A stretch of 64,000 bases of DNA from Paenibacillus sp. (lineage in GTDB: Bacteria > Bacillota > Bacilli > Paenibacillales > Paenibacillaceae): positions 156,185 through 220,184 of the forward strand of contig JAILZT010000009.1 in NCBI GenBank assembly GCA_023512345.1, given 5' to 3'. Of this stretch, positions 25,536 to 35,155 are shown one piece after another (positions within the stretch are counted from its first letter, which is position 1; every line of letters starts with the position of its first letter). Below the pieces are notes generated by a model. That model ran no database searches and was not told where the DNA came from. It saw nothing but the letters and a program-made list of their open reading frames with translations. The position numbers were made by a program, and so were the translations under genes.

Positions 25536-26354
25536 TTAGGAGCTAATCTGCACCCTCGTCCTTTCAATAACACCCGCAACTCGCTGCTCCAACTCTTCTA
25601 TTTTTTGCTCACTTCCTGCAATTTGGCGAAAAATAGACACCAGAGAAGAGAGTGACTGTGAGGTGGTGGATGTATTTTGCTTACGAATGGCAGATTTGAA
25701 GCTGGTCCAGTCGGCAGAAAGCCGCTTATTTAAAGCAGTAACGACAGCTTTCTCAGATTTAATCTCCGTTTGATGACTCTGGATACTGTTTAAGGTTTTG
25801 CGGGCAGCAGCGATTTTTAGGCTTCGAGTTTCTTTCGCGACCTTCAATCGGGCTTCCTTGTCACGAATGTCCTGTCGAGCTAACTGCACCAATATTTTCA
25901 TGGTATCTCCCTGCGCTTTTAAAACGGCATTCAGATTTTTGTCTTTCAAGCTCTTGGCGATGCTAATTCTGTGGGTAAGAGAGCTGTACTGTTCGAACAG
26001 AGGTCGGTAACGCTCCTTAGTGCTCTTGGTTTGGGCCTCAAGCGGGGACACCACTCCTGCATCAATTTCCTTGATTTGCTGACGAATTACGATTAGCATC
26101 TGCTCATTCTTGTAATGTAGAACTCTGATTCTCTCTTGCCGATTATCCCGCCCCGTCTGCAGTATTCCAAGCTCTGCGTAAAGATTAGATAATCTGCTTC
26201 TGGTTGATGCATCAGTGTGACCTACCGTTTCGTCAAAAGAGGTCTTGATGGAAGGTGTGAATTGGACGATTGAAGCGGCAAAAGCATGGGTAGAGAATTG
26301 TGCGGCGATTACGAACGAAATCAGTAGTACGGTAAACCGTTTCAGCTTAGACAA
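25536..26354 (-). CDS. Secreted coiled-coil protein, unknown function
   Basis: 272 aa from TTG 26354, which follows GAGGAGG at 7-base spacing. A clear signal peptide (residues about 1-27, cleaved after AFA). The mature protein is almost entirely helical with long heptad stretches rich in Lys, Arg, Gln and Glu (about 60-180 and 200-270) and only short loops. No enzymatic motif. It may act as a cell-wall or envelope spacer or chaperone; this is inference. A good sigma-A promoter (26479-26507) and a terminator-like leader hairpin precede it, suggesting attenuation. Confidence 0.75.
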   Translation of the reverse strand: MSKLKRFTVLLISFVIAAQFSTHAFAASIVQFTPSIKTSFDETVGHTDASTRSRLSNLYAELGILQTGRDNRQERIRVLHYKNEQMLIVIRQQIKEIDAGVVSPLEAQTKSTKERYRPLFEQYSSLTHRISIAKSLKDKNLNAVLKAQGDTMKILVQLARQDIRDKEARLKVAKETRSLKIAAARKTLNSIQSHQTEIKSEKAVVTALNKRLSADWTSFKSAIRKQNTSTTSQSLSSLVSIFRQIAGSEQKIEELEQRVAGVIERTRVQISS

Positions 26355-26394
26355 ATGTATTCCTCCTCATTCATCCGCAAGCTCTAGGAACGAC

Positions 26395-26442
26395 AAAAAG
26401 CACCCGCAGCAAAGGCTAAAAAGCCTTTACTTACGGGTGCTT
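26395..26442 (-). terminator. Terminator-like leader hairpin upstream of secreted coiled-coil gene
   Basis: On the minus strand AAGCACCCG pairs with CGGGTGCTT, enclosing an inner stem AAAGGCT / AGCCTTT separated by an asymmetric internal loop, and TTTTTG follows. It lies between the promoter at 26.48-26.51 kb and the TTG start, 40 bp before the gene, so it fits a transcription attenuator. Confidence 0.7.
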
Positions 26443-26478
26443 CCATCGTAAGAGGTCACGAACGATCTATTTCTTCAA

Positions 26479-26507
26479 ACTATAGTGCAGGGCGAGACTT
26501 CCGTCAA
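26479..26507 (-). promoter_or_regulatory. Sigma-A-type promoter for secreted coiled-coil gene
   Basis: Minus strand: TTGACG (26507-26502), 17-bp spacer, TATAGT (26484-26479). Each box has one mismatch to consensus. Transcription would run into the leader hairpin at 26.4 kb. Confidence 0.7.
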
Positions 26508-26606
26508 GTACAGCGCATTTTTTTTGCCAAGAGTCTTATCGTATACTGAATTATAGGTAGTTGAACATTCATTGTTAATGCAGCAGAGGCTGAGGAGGGG
26601 GTTGGG

Positions 26607-27215
26607 ATGATGTCATATAAAAAGCTCGCCGTTGAGCCTTATACGCAATGGGAACCAGAGGTGGCTTCGCCCTCCTCGGCCTGCGGACCCGCAACGATGG
26701 CGGCACTAGCAGAATATTGGAGTACACAGCAAGGGCAGGACTTTATTCAGGGATCAAGTCATTTTCATTCTAAAGCAGCGCATATTAATTACATATATAG
26801 ACATCATGGAGGTACTCCATGGGGAATGAGTGCTAGAGGCTTTAAGAAAGGAATGAAGGCCTACCTCAGAGCTCCATTAGACACAAAGGAAAATCGCCGC
26901 CGTAAAATTTCGATTACAACCTTTAATGATTTTGACTTATACAAGAAGGAGATCGAAGCCGACAGGCCGGTTGCTATTAAGTTCGACAAATGGTCCACTC
27001 TTCGGTGGAGAGGAAAGTATGTCTATGATTATCATTGGGTGATGGGAATTGGGTACGAGGAGACTTCGGACGGCGAGGGGTTGACCCTCATTCTTTTAGA
27101 TAACGGAGCAAGAACTTTAGACGGCCGTTATAATCCCAGCAGGGAGCGGAGAGTAGATTATGTCATAAATAAGGACATCCTAACAATGGTGGCATTAAAT
27201 ATAGAAAAAATGTAG
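26607..27215 (+). CDS. C39-like papain-fold peptidase
   Basis: 202 aa; ATG 26607 follows GAGGAGGGGG. The motif SSACGPATMAAL contains the likely catalytic Cys (about residue 26), preceded by the usual oxyanion Gln region (QWEPEVAS); YHWVMGIGY supplies the His and LLDNGAR the Asn/Asp. This is the layout of the Peptidase_C39_2 family. There is no signal peptide or membrane segment and no ABC transporter, so it is not a bacteriocin exporter protease. Substrate unknown. Monocistronic. Confidence 0.75.
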   Translation: MMSYKKLAVEPYTQWEPEVASPSSACGPATMAALAEYWSTQQGQDFIQGSSHFHSKAAHINYIYRHHGGTPWGMSARGFKKGMKAYLRAPLDTKENRRRKISITTFNDFDLYKKEIEADRPVAIKFDKWSTLRWRGKYVYDYHWVMGIGYEETSDGEGLTLILLDNGARTLDGRYNPSRERRVDYVINKDILTMVALNIEKM

Positions 27216-27287
27216 TACAAACGTTTGCACTCAAGCTCATATCATATTATAATTTCCCCTTAATAAGGGGTAAAGGGGAAGATTTCT

Positions 27288-29246
27288 TTGGCTGTACAAA
27301 AGGAAATAGACGAACCGATTTATTATGGAGATTTTGCAGCAACAAGTGGTATTTCTGTCTTTGCTCAAGATTTTGATGACTTGTTTAGCTATGACGGAGA
27401 TGACTTGGGTGTAACCTATACTCATGACCGCTCTGCATTTCGATTGTGGGCGCCAACTTCACAGGAGGCAGAGGTAGTTCTGTACTCTTCCTGGGAAGGT
27501 GAAGCTTCGCAAAAAATACCTATGACCCGAGAAACTCGAGGGACCTGGACACTAGTGATTAACGAGGATTTAGAGGGAATGTTCTATACATATCGAGTTC
27601 GTCTTGGGGAGCAGTGGAATGAAGCTGTAGATCCGTACGCACGAGCCGTTGGTGTGAACGGAGATCGAGGCGCAATTATCGATATGTCCAAAACCAACCC
27701 GGAGCGATGGAGTGAGCGAAAACAGCTGATTGAAGACCCTGCCGATGCAATTATTTACGAACTGCATCTTCGGGATTTATCTATTCATCCCCAGAGCGGC
27801 ATGAAGCATAAGGGGAAATTTCTGGCTCTTACAGAAGAAGGCACTCGGGGGCCTGAAGGTATTTTAACCGGCTTGGATTATATTACGGACCTTGGAGTCA
27901 CTCATGTGCAACTGCTGCCTTTCTACGATTTCGCAACTGAAAGCGTAGACGAGACGAAACTTGATCAGCCGCATTATAACTGGGGTTATGACCCCAAAAA
28001 CTATAATGTTCCAGAAGGCTCCTATGCTACCGATCCATATGTACCGGGGGTGCGGATTAAAGAATTAAAGAGCTTAATTCAGGCACTGCATGATCGGGGA
28101 ATTGGAGTTATTATGGATGTTGTCTATAACCATGTATATGACGGATATCGAGTCAACTTCACGAAGCTTGTTCCCGGCTACTATCTGCGGTATAAACCGG
28201 ATGGACGTCTATCCAACGGCTCGGGGTGTGGAAATGACTGCGCTACGGAACGCAAAATGATGTCACGGTTTATTGCGGATTCAGTAGTCTACTGGGCCAA
28301 AGAATATCATATCGATGGTTTCCGGTTCGACTTAATGGGTCTCATGGATATAGATACCATTAACGAAACACGCCGCCGCCTCGACGAAATGGATTATTCG
28401 ATCCTGACGATTGGAGAGGGCTGGATCATGGAAACGGAGCTGCCTCCAGAACGGAGGGCCAACCAGAGCCATGCCAATCTTTTGCCGGGAATTGGACATT
28501 TTAACGACGGCTATCGGGATGCTATTAAAGGAAATATATTTCTGCATGACCAAAGAGGATTTATTGGTGGCGGAATAGGCTTTGAACGTAATATAAGAGC
28601 AGGAGTAGCCGGAGGCATCTTTTATGAGCTTGGACAGGGGCAATATGCTCAAGAGCCGCAGCAATGTGTAAATTTCGTAGAATGTCATGACAATCATACC
28701 CTGTGGGATAAAATTATCATCTGCTCTCCTGATGAAACAGATGAACAACGCCGAGCTATGCATCGTCTTGCCTCAGCAATAGTGCTTACGAGTCAGGGGA
28801 TTCCTTTACTTCATGCAGGCCAGGAATTTATGCGGACGAAGAATGGTGTAGAGAACAGCTATAAGTCACCTGTGGAGATTAACTGGATGGACTGGGAGCG
28901 ATGCGCGTCACACGGGGAATCTGTTGCCTATATGAATCAGCTGATTTCATTGCGTAAGGCCCATCCGGCGTTCCGGCTGCGGTCAGGTGATGACATTCGC
29001 GACAGGCTTATTTTTGAAAAGGCTCCCGATCACACGGTTGCGTATACTCTGCGTGATCATGCTGGAGGAGACTCTGCGCAGCATTTATATGTCCTTTATA
29101 ACGCTGCTTCGCAAGCGATATCCTTGGCTTTGCCAGAGCTTGGAGATTGGAAAGTGATCTTCGGGGCAGATTTCGTTAGCAAAGTGGAAAAAGATAAGCT
29201 AACGGTTAGAGGAATTGGTATGGTCGTATTAGCTGTACATTCGTGA
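27288..29246 (+). CDS. amyX: Type I pullulanase
   Basis: 652 aa from TTG 27288 (ribosome site AAAGGGG). N-terminal CBM48-like domain (about 45-150, FRLWAPTSQEAEVVLY). GH13 catalytic barrel with the type I pullulanase signature YNWGYDP (about 229-235), region I DVVYNH (about 277), region II GFRFDLMG with the nucleophile Asp (about 345), region III GEGW with the acid Glu (about 376) and region IV ECHDNHTLWDK (about 465). It hydrolyses alpha-1,6 branches in pullulan, glycogen or maltodextrin. No signal peptide, so cytoplasmic, consistent with glycogen or imported dextrin debranching. All catalytic residues present. Confidence 0.95.
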   Translation: MAVQKEIDEPIYYGDFAATSGISVFAQDFDDLFSYDGDDLGVTYTHDRSAFRLWAPTSQEAEVVLYSSWEGEASQKIPMTRETRGTWTLVINEDLEGMFYTYRVRLGEQWNEAVDPYARAVGVNGDRGAIIDMSKTNPERWSERKQLIEDPADAIIYELHLRDLSIHPQSGMKHKGKFLALTEEGTRGPEGILTGLDYITDLGVTHVQLLPFYDFATESVDETKLDQPHYNWGYDPKNYNVPEGSYATDPYVPGVRIKELKSLIQALHDRGIGVIMDVVYNHVYDGYRVNFTKLVPGYYLRYKPDGRLSNGSGCGNDCATERKMMSRFIADSVVYWAKEYHIDGFRFDLMGLMDIDTINETRRRLDEMDYSILTIGEGWIMETELPPERRANQSHANLLPGIGHFNDGYRDAIKGNIFLHDQRGFIGGGIGFERNIRAGVAGGIFYELGQGQYAQEPQQCVNFVECHDNHTLWDKIIICSPDETDEQRRAMHRLASAIVLTSQGIPLLHAGQEFMRTKNGVENSYKSPVEINWMDWERCASHGESVAYMNQLISLRKAHPAFRLRSGDDIRDRLIFEKAPDHTVAYTLRDHAGGDSAQHLYVLYNAASQAISLALPELGDWKVIFGADFVSKVEKDKLTVRGIGMVVLAVHS

Positions 29247-29279
29247 ACGATAATGATCGATGAATATCACTTAATATAG

Positions 29280-29324
29280 CATGCAGACTGTTGTACTTTC
29301 ATGTGCAGGGTCGCATGTTTTTTT
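29280..29324 (+). terminator. Terminator after pullulanase
   Basis: CATGCAGAC pairs with GTCGCATG (one bulged A) across a 20-base loop, followed by TTTTTTT. Confidence 0.75.
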
Positions 29325-29465
29325 GGTTTATAAAATTCTCAGAAAATGAAGTAATATGGAATTGTTTGTTATATAGTTAGGTTGAATGTGTCGTTTTGTG
29401 TAATTCGTGATATTATTCATTACAAAATTGAATTACAGGTGTTAATATTAAGGCACTTATTCCCC

Positions 29466-29640
29466 TATTCAAGCCTAACAGGAAGCTGCAAAAGTGGCCG
29501 AAAGGCCAAGTCGCAACTTCCTACTTCGCCGCTTTACAGCGGTATATCAATAACAACGGTGACTGAGAGTGACCCTTTTGAGCGCCGGGAATAAAAGCAA
29601 GGACACCACCGCCTTAATTTCCGGCGGCTAATCAGAGAGA
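29466..29640 (+). other. Structured leader candidate upstream of gltD
   Basis: The 410-bp gap before gltD has no gene. Its right half folds well: GGAAG / CTTCC enclosing TGC / GCA and TGGCC-GAAA-GGCCA; then CCGCT-TTAC-AGCGG; then CGGTG / CACCG over a 45-base interval; then CCGCC / GGCGG. CGCCGG can also pair with CCGGCG, an alternative to two of these stems. No known riboswitch consensus fits. It could be a cis-regulatory RNA for glutamate synthesis. Confidence 0.5.
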
Positions 29641-29657
29641 CTCGGAGGATGACTGAT

Positions 29658-31142
29658 ATGGGTAAAACAACGGGATTTTTGGAGTATGAACGGCAAACAC
29701 CAGCAGAGTGTGCAACGCTGGAGCGAATTAAGCATTGGAATGAATTCTCAGTGCCGATGGAAGAAGAGAAGCTTCGCGAGCAGGGAGCACGGTGTATGGA
29801 TTGCGGAACGCCGTTCTGTCATGTTGGACGTGTATTGTCAGGAATGGCTTCGGGCTGCCCTGTGAATAATTTAATTCCTGAATGGAACGATCTGGTGTAT
29901 CACGGTAACTGGGAGGTTGCCTTGAAGCGACTGCATAAGACCAATAACTTCCCTGAATTCACTGGTCGCGTATGCCCTGCTCCTTGTGAAGGTTCTTGTA
30001 CGGTTGGCCTGCACGGCAAGCCTGTAACAATCAAATCTATCGAGAAGGCTATTGTGGATAGAGGATTTGCGGAGGGTTGGATTGTTCCTGAGCCGCCTCT
30101 GGCACGTACCGGTAAGAAAGTTGCTATTGTGGGCTCCGGTCCTGCGGGTCTTGCCTGTGCTGCACAGCTGAATAAGGCCGGACATACAGTGACCGTATAC
30201 GAACGGGCTGATCGCATCGGCGGTCTGTTAACGTATGGTATTCCGAATATGAAGCTTGATAAGAAAACGGTCCAGCGTCGGGTTGACTTACTTGCGGCAG
30301 AAGGAATTACCTTCATTACAAATACGGAGATCGGTAAGGACATTACCACTTCCCAACTGAAGGAAGAGTTTGACTCAGTTGTACTCTGCGGCGGATCCAC
30401 TCAAGCCCGTGATCTTCCTTTGGAAGGACGCGAGCTGTCGGGTATCCATCAGGCCATGGAGTTTCTGACGCTGAATACCAAAAGCCTGCTCGACTCTGAG
30501 TTGGCAGATGGGCAGTATTTATCTGCGGCAGGCAAGGACGTAGTGGTTATCGGCGGCGGAGATACGGGTACGGACTGTGTTGCCACATCTATCCGTCACG
30601 GTTGTAACAGCGTGATTCAGCTTGAGATCATGCCTCAGTCCCCATTGAGCCGTCAAGCGGGTAACCCTTGGCCGGAATATCCAAAGGTGCTTAAGGTAGA
30701 CTATGGCCAAGAAGAAGCGGCTTCGTTATATGAGCAGGATCCGCGCCGTTACCTCGTTTCAACGAAGCGGTTTGTCGGAGATGCGGAAGGGCATGTACAG
30801 GAGCTGCACACCGTGCGTATCGAGTGGACCCGTAATGAGGAAGGCCGGATCGTACCGGTTGAAGTTCCAGGTAGTGAAGAAGTGTTCAAGGCACAGCTGG
30901 TACTGCTTGCTATGGGCTTCACCGGACCGGAAGAAACAGCCTTAGAGGGTATGGGCTTAGAGCGGGATGAGCGTTCTAATGTGAAGGCTGAGTTCGGAGA
31001 GCAAAAGACAAACGTAGAAGGCGTGTTCGCCGCAGGCGACATGCGCCGTGGGCAAAGTCTTGTCGTATGGGCAATTAACGAAGGCCGCCAAACGGCTCGT
31101 GAGGTTGACCGCTTTTTGATGGGAGCATCTAACCTGCCTTAA
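29658..31142 (+). CDS. gltD: Glutamate synthase small subunit
   Basis: 494 aa from ATG 29658, nine bases after GGAGG and matching the usual MGK start; ATG 29649 touches the ribosome site. The N-terminal ferredoxin-like region carries the [4Fe-4S] cysteines ([26 protein letters not shown]). Next come the FAD site [15 protein letters not shown] site [10 protein letters not shown] and the C-terminal [13 protein letters not shown]. GltD passes electrons from NADPH to the large subunit GltA, which makes glutamate from glutamine and 2-oxoglutarate. gltA is not adjacent, which differs from the common gltAB order. A folded leader lies upstream and a terminator downstream. Confidence 0.93.
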   Translation: MGKTTGFLEYERQTPAECATLERIKHWNEFSVPMEEEKLREQGARCMDCGTPFCHVGRVLSGMASGCPVNNLIPEWNDLVYHGNWEVALKRLHKTNNFPEFTGRVCPAPCEGSCTVGLHGKPVTIKSIEKAIVDRGFAEGWIVPEPPLARTGKKVAIVGSGPAGLACAAQLNKAGHTVTVYERADRIGGLLTYGIPNMKLDKKTVQRRVDLLAAEGITFITNTEIGKDITTSQLKEEFDSVVLCGGSTQARDLPLEGRELSGIHQAMEFLTLNTKSLLDSELADGQYLSAAGKDVVVIGGGDTGTDCVATSIRHGCNSVIQLEIMPQSPLSRQAGNPWPEYPKVLKVDYGQEEAASLYEQDPRRYLVSTKRFVGDAEGHVQELHTVRIEWTRNEEGRIVPVEVPGSEEVFKAQLVLLAMGFTGPEETALEGMGLERDERSNVKAEFGEQKTNVEGVFAAGDMRRGQSLVVWAINEGRQTAREVDRFLMGASNLP

Positions 31143-31176
31143 ATACTAGTTAACTAGTCTAGATCAAGCATAAATT

Positions 31177-31207
31177 AAGCGGGACGCCTTCCGGGGCGTC
31201 CGCTTTT
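31177..31207 (+). terminator. Terminator after gltD
   Basis: AAGCGGGACGCC pairs with GGCGTCCGCTT (one bulged G) around TTCCGG, followed by TTTT. Confidence 0.85.
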
Positions 31208-31288
31208 GCGTTTACGGACACTCCAAAGTTAATATAAGAGAATAGAAATTATTACAAAGAGACTCCCAAATGGAAGGTATGATAAGCT

Positions 31289-31831
31289 ATGAAATTAATG
31301 TTTATTTCCGATATCCATGGATCACTTTATTGGCTGGATAAGGCTTTGGAGAAAGTGGGGGAGGAACAGCCGGATCGACTTGTTATGTTGGGTGATTTTC
31401 TGTATCACGGTCCTAGAAATCCGCTGCCTGAAGGTTATGATCCCCAGGGAGTTGCAGCCAGGCTGAACCCCTATGCCTCAACAATCGTCGCTGTACGCGG
31501 TAATTGCGATGCCGAAGTCGATCAAATGCTGCTGGAATTCCCTATGATGGGGGATTACGTAATGATTTTACATGAAGGCAGACGCATTTATGCTACTCAC
31601 GGACATGGCTTCAGTATCGAGCAGTTACCACCCCTTTCGAAGGGAGATATCTTCATTCAAGGGCATACCCATGTACCTGTAGCGGATATAAAAGAAGGCG
31701 TATACGTGCTGAATCCTGGTTCGATATCTCTGCCGAAAGAGAACTATCCGAACAGCTACGCCATCCTGGAGGATGGGCTGTTCAATGTGAAGGATTTTGA
31801 CGGGAATAGTGTTAAGAGCATCGTTCTCTAG
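31289..31831 (+). CDS. yfcE: YfcE-type metallophosphodiesterase
   Basis: 180 aa. MJ0936/YfcE family calcineurin-like fold with all metal ligands: FISDIHGS, LGDFLYHGP, RGNCD, YATHGHGF and IQGHTHVP. Enzymes of this family hydrolyse phosphodiester model substrates with Mn2+; the physiological substrate is not known. Cytoplasmic, no signal peptide. ATG 31289 follows GGAAGGTATGATAAGCT. The 126-bp gap to aguA holds no gene. Confidence 0.9.
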   Translation: MKLMFISDIHGSLYWLDKALEKVGEEQPDRLVMLGDFLYHGPRNPLPEGYDPQGVAARLNPYASTIVAVRGNCDAEVDQMLLEFPMMGDYVMILHEGRRIYATHGHGFSIEQLPPLSKGDIFIQGHTHVPVADIKEGVYVLNPGSISLPKENYPNSYAILEDGLFNVKDFDGNSVKSIVL

Positions 31832-31957
31832 TTAAACTGAATTAGCCCAGCCCCAGTAGCCAAGTGGCAATTGAGTGAAGGGACATATTCATGTATTATG
31901 GGTATGGAGCCCTGAAGCAAGCGGGTTTCTAATATAACAGTAAAGGTAGTTACCTAT

Positions 31958-32992
31958 ATGCATACTAAAGATTCGAACTATACCATGCCGCCTGAATGGG
32001 GTAAGCATGAGCGTACTTTTATATCCTGGCCGGTGAAATCTTCCATGTGTTTCCCAGATGATCATGAGTCCGTATGTCAGGGATATACAGATATCATCAA
32101 AGCAATAGCCGAATTTGAGCCGGTAACCGTAGTGGTGAATCCGGACGAGATGGAAGCGGTAGAACGTTTGGTTGGCGGGCCTGGAATAACTCTGCTGCCT
32201 ATTGAACATAGTGATGCATGGCTGCGTGACAATGGTCCAACCTTTGTGGTGAACAGCGAAGGGGCTTTAGCCGGAGTGAACTGGAAGTTCAATGCTTGGG
32301 GAGGAAAGTATGCCCCTTGGGATTTGGATGATCAGGTTGCACCGCAAATTCTGGAGAGTCTGGTAATGGAGCGGTTTGATGCGCCGATTGTGATGGAAGG
32401 CGGTTCTATCCATACAGATGGAGAAGGTACGCTTCTTACAACCGAGGAGTGTCTGCTGAACCCGAATCGTAACCCGAATTTGGGTCGGGAAGAAATAGAA
32501 GAATACGTGCGTAAATATACGGGGACCGAACATATTATCTGGCTGAAGCAAGGGTTAAGCGGAGACGAAACGGATGGACATGTGGACAACATCGCTTGTT
32601 TTGCAGCCCCCGGCAAAGTGATTATTCAGGTGTGCGATGATCCGGAGGATGAGAACTACGAAATTACGCTGGATAATCTAAGCATTCTTGAGAATGCTGT
32701 AGATGCTAAAGGCCGTAAGCTGGAGATTATCAAAATCTCCCAACCACCCCGTGTGAACCATGAGGACAGCCGCCTGACGCTCAGCTATTTGAATTTTTAT
32801 TTCGTGAATGGGGGCATTATATTGCCTGTATTCGGGGGAACAGCTGCAGAGACGGACAAGCTGGCGGAGAAGGTGCTAACTGAAGTGTTCCCGGATCGCA
32901 GAATCCGTACGGTTAATGGTATGGCCGTCATTCGTGAAGGCGGAAATGTGCACTGTACCACACAGCAAATGCCAGCTGCCGGAAAGCTATAG
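31958..32992 (+). CDS. aguA: Agmatine deiminase
   Basis: 344 aa. Guanidino-modifying fold of the PPAD family: MPPEWGKHERTFISWP at the start, DAWLRDNGPTF, VMEGGSIHTDGEGT, DETDGHVDN (Asp and His) and the catalytic Cys at about 332 in GNVHCTTQQ. It converts agmatine to N-carbamoylputrescine and ammonia in the cytoplasm. The next gene, N-carbamoylputrescine amidase, catalyses the following step, so together they form the agmatine route to putrescine. An arginine decarboxylase gene is not in this window. Confidence 0.96.
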   Translation: MHTKDSNYTMPPEWGKHERTFISWPVKSSMCFPDDHESVCQGYTDIIKAIAEFEPVTVVVNPDEMEAVERLVGGPGITLLPIEHSDAWLRDNGPTFVVNSEGALAGVNWKFNAWGGKYAPWDLDDQVAPQILESLVMERFDAPIVMEGGSIHTDGEGTLLTTEECLLNPNRNPNLGREEIEEYVRKYTGTEHIIWLKQGLSGDETDGHVDNIACFAAPGKVIIQVCDDPEDENYEITLDNLSILENAVDAKGRKLEIIKISQPPRVNHEDSRLTLSYLNFYFVNGGIILPVFGGTAAETDKLAEKVLTEVFPDRRIRTVNGMAVIREGGNVHCTTQQMPAAGKL

Positions 32993-33275
32993 GACATCAG
33001 GCGACGTCTGCTTGAGGATGAACATTAGAGAGAACCCGTGCGTATACGGACAGAGAAGACCTTATATGAGCAAAACAGGACGATTAGGAATTTATACGGA
33101 CATCAGGGACGCTATTGAGCTCTTTTCTTCCCAAAAGAGGCGGCTATACAGTCCGCATAGAAGTGTGAAGAGAAAAATTTCGGATTTTCGTCCTCGAGCC
33201 CATGGTGAAGGGCATTTCGTTAACCAGTAGTTTTGATTTTGAACCTTAATTTATATCGTCAAGGAGGACTGCAAC

Positions 33276-34151
33276 GTGAGAAAAGTAAAAGTAGCTGCAA
33301 CACAAATGAGCTGCTCGGGCAACATCGACGAGAATATCAGCAAAGCTGAGAAGTTGGTTAGAGAAGCGGCGGCACAGGGTGCACAGATTATCCTCCTGCA
33401 GGAGCTTTTTGAAACACCGTATTTCTGCCAGAAAGAGAAATCGGATTATTACGCTTATGCGACTGAGCTTGAGCTTAACAAAGCAATAAATCATTTCAAG
33501 GCGATAGCCAAAGAGCTTGAGGTAGTTCTGCCGATCAGTTTCTATGAGAAGAAAAACTATGCGCGTTACAATTCGTTGGCTGTTATTGATGCTGACGGAA
33601 CAGTAATGGGAAAATACCGCAAGAGTCATATTCCAGACGGTCCGGGTTACGAGGAGAAGTTTTATTTTAACCCTGGAGATACCGGATTTAAAGTTTGGAA
33701 CACCCGCTATGCTAAGATCGGCGTAGGCATCTGCTGGGATCAGTGGTATCCGGAAGCAGCCAGAGTGATGAGCTTGATGGGAGCGGAAATCCTATTCTAT
33801 CCTACAGCAATAGGATCTGAGCCGCAGGATGGTTCGATTGATTCTAAGGATCATTGGCAGACCTGTATGCTTGGGCACGCTGCTGCGAATCTGATTCCTG
33901 TCGTTGCCTCCAACCGAATTGGTGAAGAGACCGATGAAGAATCCAGTATAAATTTCTATGGCTCTTCCTTTATTGCTGGTCCTCAAGGGAATAAGGTTGT
34001 GGAAGCTGGACGGGACGAAGAAACGGTATTGGTGAGCGAATTTGATTTGGATGCTTTGGAGATTGGCCGGATTGAGTGGGGTATTTTCAGAGATCGTCGG
34101 CCTGAGCTTTACCGATTGATTTCATCGTATGATGGTGATTTAACTTTTTAA
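33276..34151 (+). CDS. aguB: N-carbamoylputrescine amidase
   Basis: 291 aa from GTG 33276, eight bases after AAGGAGG. Nitrilase-superfamily catalytic triad: Glu in LLQELFETPYF, Lys in KYRKSHIP and Cys in GVGICWDQWYPE. The length and the DQWYPEAARVM region fit the plant/bacterial AguB branch. It hydrolyses N-carbamoylputrescine to putrescine, CO2 and ammonia. It lies 283 bp after aguA; that gap contains no convincing gene, only a weak 54-codon frame with a poor ribosome site. Confidence 0.96.
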   Translation: MRKVKVAATQMSCSGNIDENISKAEKLVREAAAQGAQIILLQELFETPYFCQKEKSDYYAYATELELNKAINHFKAIAKELEVVLPISFYEKKNYARYNSLAVIDADGTVMGKYRKSHIPDGPGYEEKFYFNPGDTGFKVWNTRYAKIGVGICWDQWYPEAARVMSLMGAEILFYPTAIGSEPQDGSIDSKDHWQTCMLGHAAANLIPVVASNRIGEETDEESSINFYGSSFIAGPQGNKVVEAGRDEETVLVSEFDLDALEIGRIEWGIFRDRRPELYRLISSYDGDLTF

Positions 34152-34154
34152 AGA

Positions 34155-34208
34155 AAAGCGGGTACTGCCAAGGATGATAATGATCTCTTGTGGGTGCCCG
34201 CTTTTTTT
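34155..34208 (+). terminator. Terminator after aguB
   Basis: AAGCGGGTAC pairs with GTGCCCGCTT (one wobble) and is followed by TTTTTT. Confidence 0.88.
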
Positions 34209-34260
34209 ATATAAAGATGTACGTATCCCCAAACAAAAATTCACTATAGGAGGAATATCA

Positions 34261-35022
34261 ATGTATCCATCTTTCGATTTATCAGGGAAATTAGCAGTAA
34301 TCACGGGGGCTAGCATGGGTATTGGTCAAGGGCTGGCAAAAGCGCTGGCGCATGCGGGGGCTAAGGTTATTCTCACTGCACGAAGTGTACAGGCACTTGA
34401 ATCGGTAGCTCAGGAGATCCGTGAAGAAGGCGGCGAGGCGGAGATAAGGCAGCTGGACGTAACCGATATAGCCCAAATTGGCGAAGTTATGAATGAAATA
34501 GGCGCAGCCTTTGGCCGGATTGATATTCTGGTGAACAATGCGGGACTTGGGGCGAATCATGCAGCTGTAGATGTCACTGAACAAGATTGGGACAGCATGA
34601 TGGACGTTAATTTGAAAGGTTTGTTTTTCTGCTGCCAAGCGGCAGGTAAAATTATGCTGGAGCAAGGCTGCGGTCGGATTGTAAATATTAGCTCTCAAGC
34701 CAGTGTGGTTGGTATTGTTGATCATGCTGTCTATTGCGCCTCCAAAGGGGGAGTGAATCAGTTGACACGTGTGCTTGCGCTGGAATGGTCCAGTAAGGGT
34801 GTGAATGTGAATGCAGTTGCTCCTACGTTCACTTATACACCAGGTACAGCGGAGCGATTAGACAACCCCGAATATTATCAAAATGTGGTCAGTCGTATTC
34901 CTGCAAACCGGGTAGCCGAACTCCAGGATGTAGCTGGGGCCGTTATTTATCTCGCTTCTTCTGCAGGTAACATGGTAACAGGAACCACGCTTTTAGTGGA
35001 TGGAGGTTGGACAGCCCAATAA
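34261..35022 (+). CDS. SDR-family oxidoreductase (gluconate 5-dehydrogenase-like)
   Basis: 253 aa from ATG 34261, which follows AGGAGG; the longer frame from 34174 runs through the aguB terminator and is rejected. Classical SDR with TGASMGIG, NNAG, catalytic Ser in NISSQAS, YCASKGG with Tyr and Lys, and the C-terminal GTTLLVDGGW. The start FDLSGKLAVITGAS and overall length are typical of gluconate 5-dehydrogenase or similar sugar-alcohol dehydrogenases, but the substrate cannot be read from sequence. Monocistronic. Confidence 0.88.
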   Translation: MYPSFDLSGKLAVITGASMGIGQGLAKALAHAGAKVILTARSVQALESVAQEIREEGGEAEIRQLDVTDIAQIGEVMNEIGAAFGRIDILVNNAGLGANHAAVDVTEQDWDSMMDVNLKGLFFCCQAAGKIMLEQGCGRIVNISSQASVVGIVDHAVYCASKGGVNQLTRVLALEWSSKGVNVNAVAPTFTYTPGTAERLDNPEYYQNVVSRIPANRVAELQDVAGAVIYLASSAGNMVTGTTLLVDGGWTAQ

Positions 35023-35155
35023 ATGTTACAAACTTCTGATTTTACATAACTTATGTAATGTTATATAACACAATAAGTAAAACTTAATTGTCATCATTGC
35101 TTTAATCTGATAAAATCTCTTTAAGTTATCTATAAATACTTAGGGGGATTGTAAT

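Noticed and set aside
29382..29594. 70-codon plus-strand frame before gltD
   Set aside because: It runs through the strong hairpins of the leader, has no ribosome site and no protein-like pattern.
29540..29600. TPP riboswitch-like strings (CTGAGAG and ACCCTTTTGA) in the gltD leader
   Set aside because: The second conserved half of the TPP aptamer is absent and gltD is not a thiamin gene.
33066..33230. 54-codon frame between aguA and aguB
   Set aside because: Poor ribosome site, Arg/Ser-rich low-information peptide and no recognised family; kept only as part of the gap.
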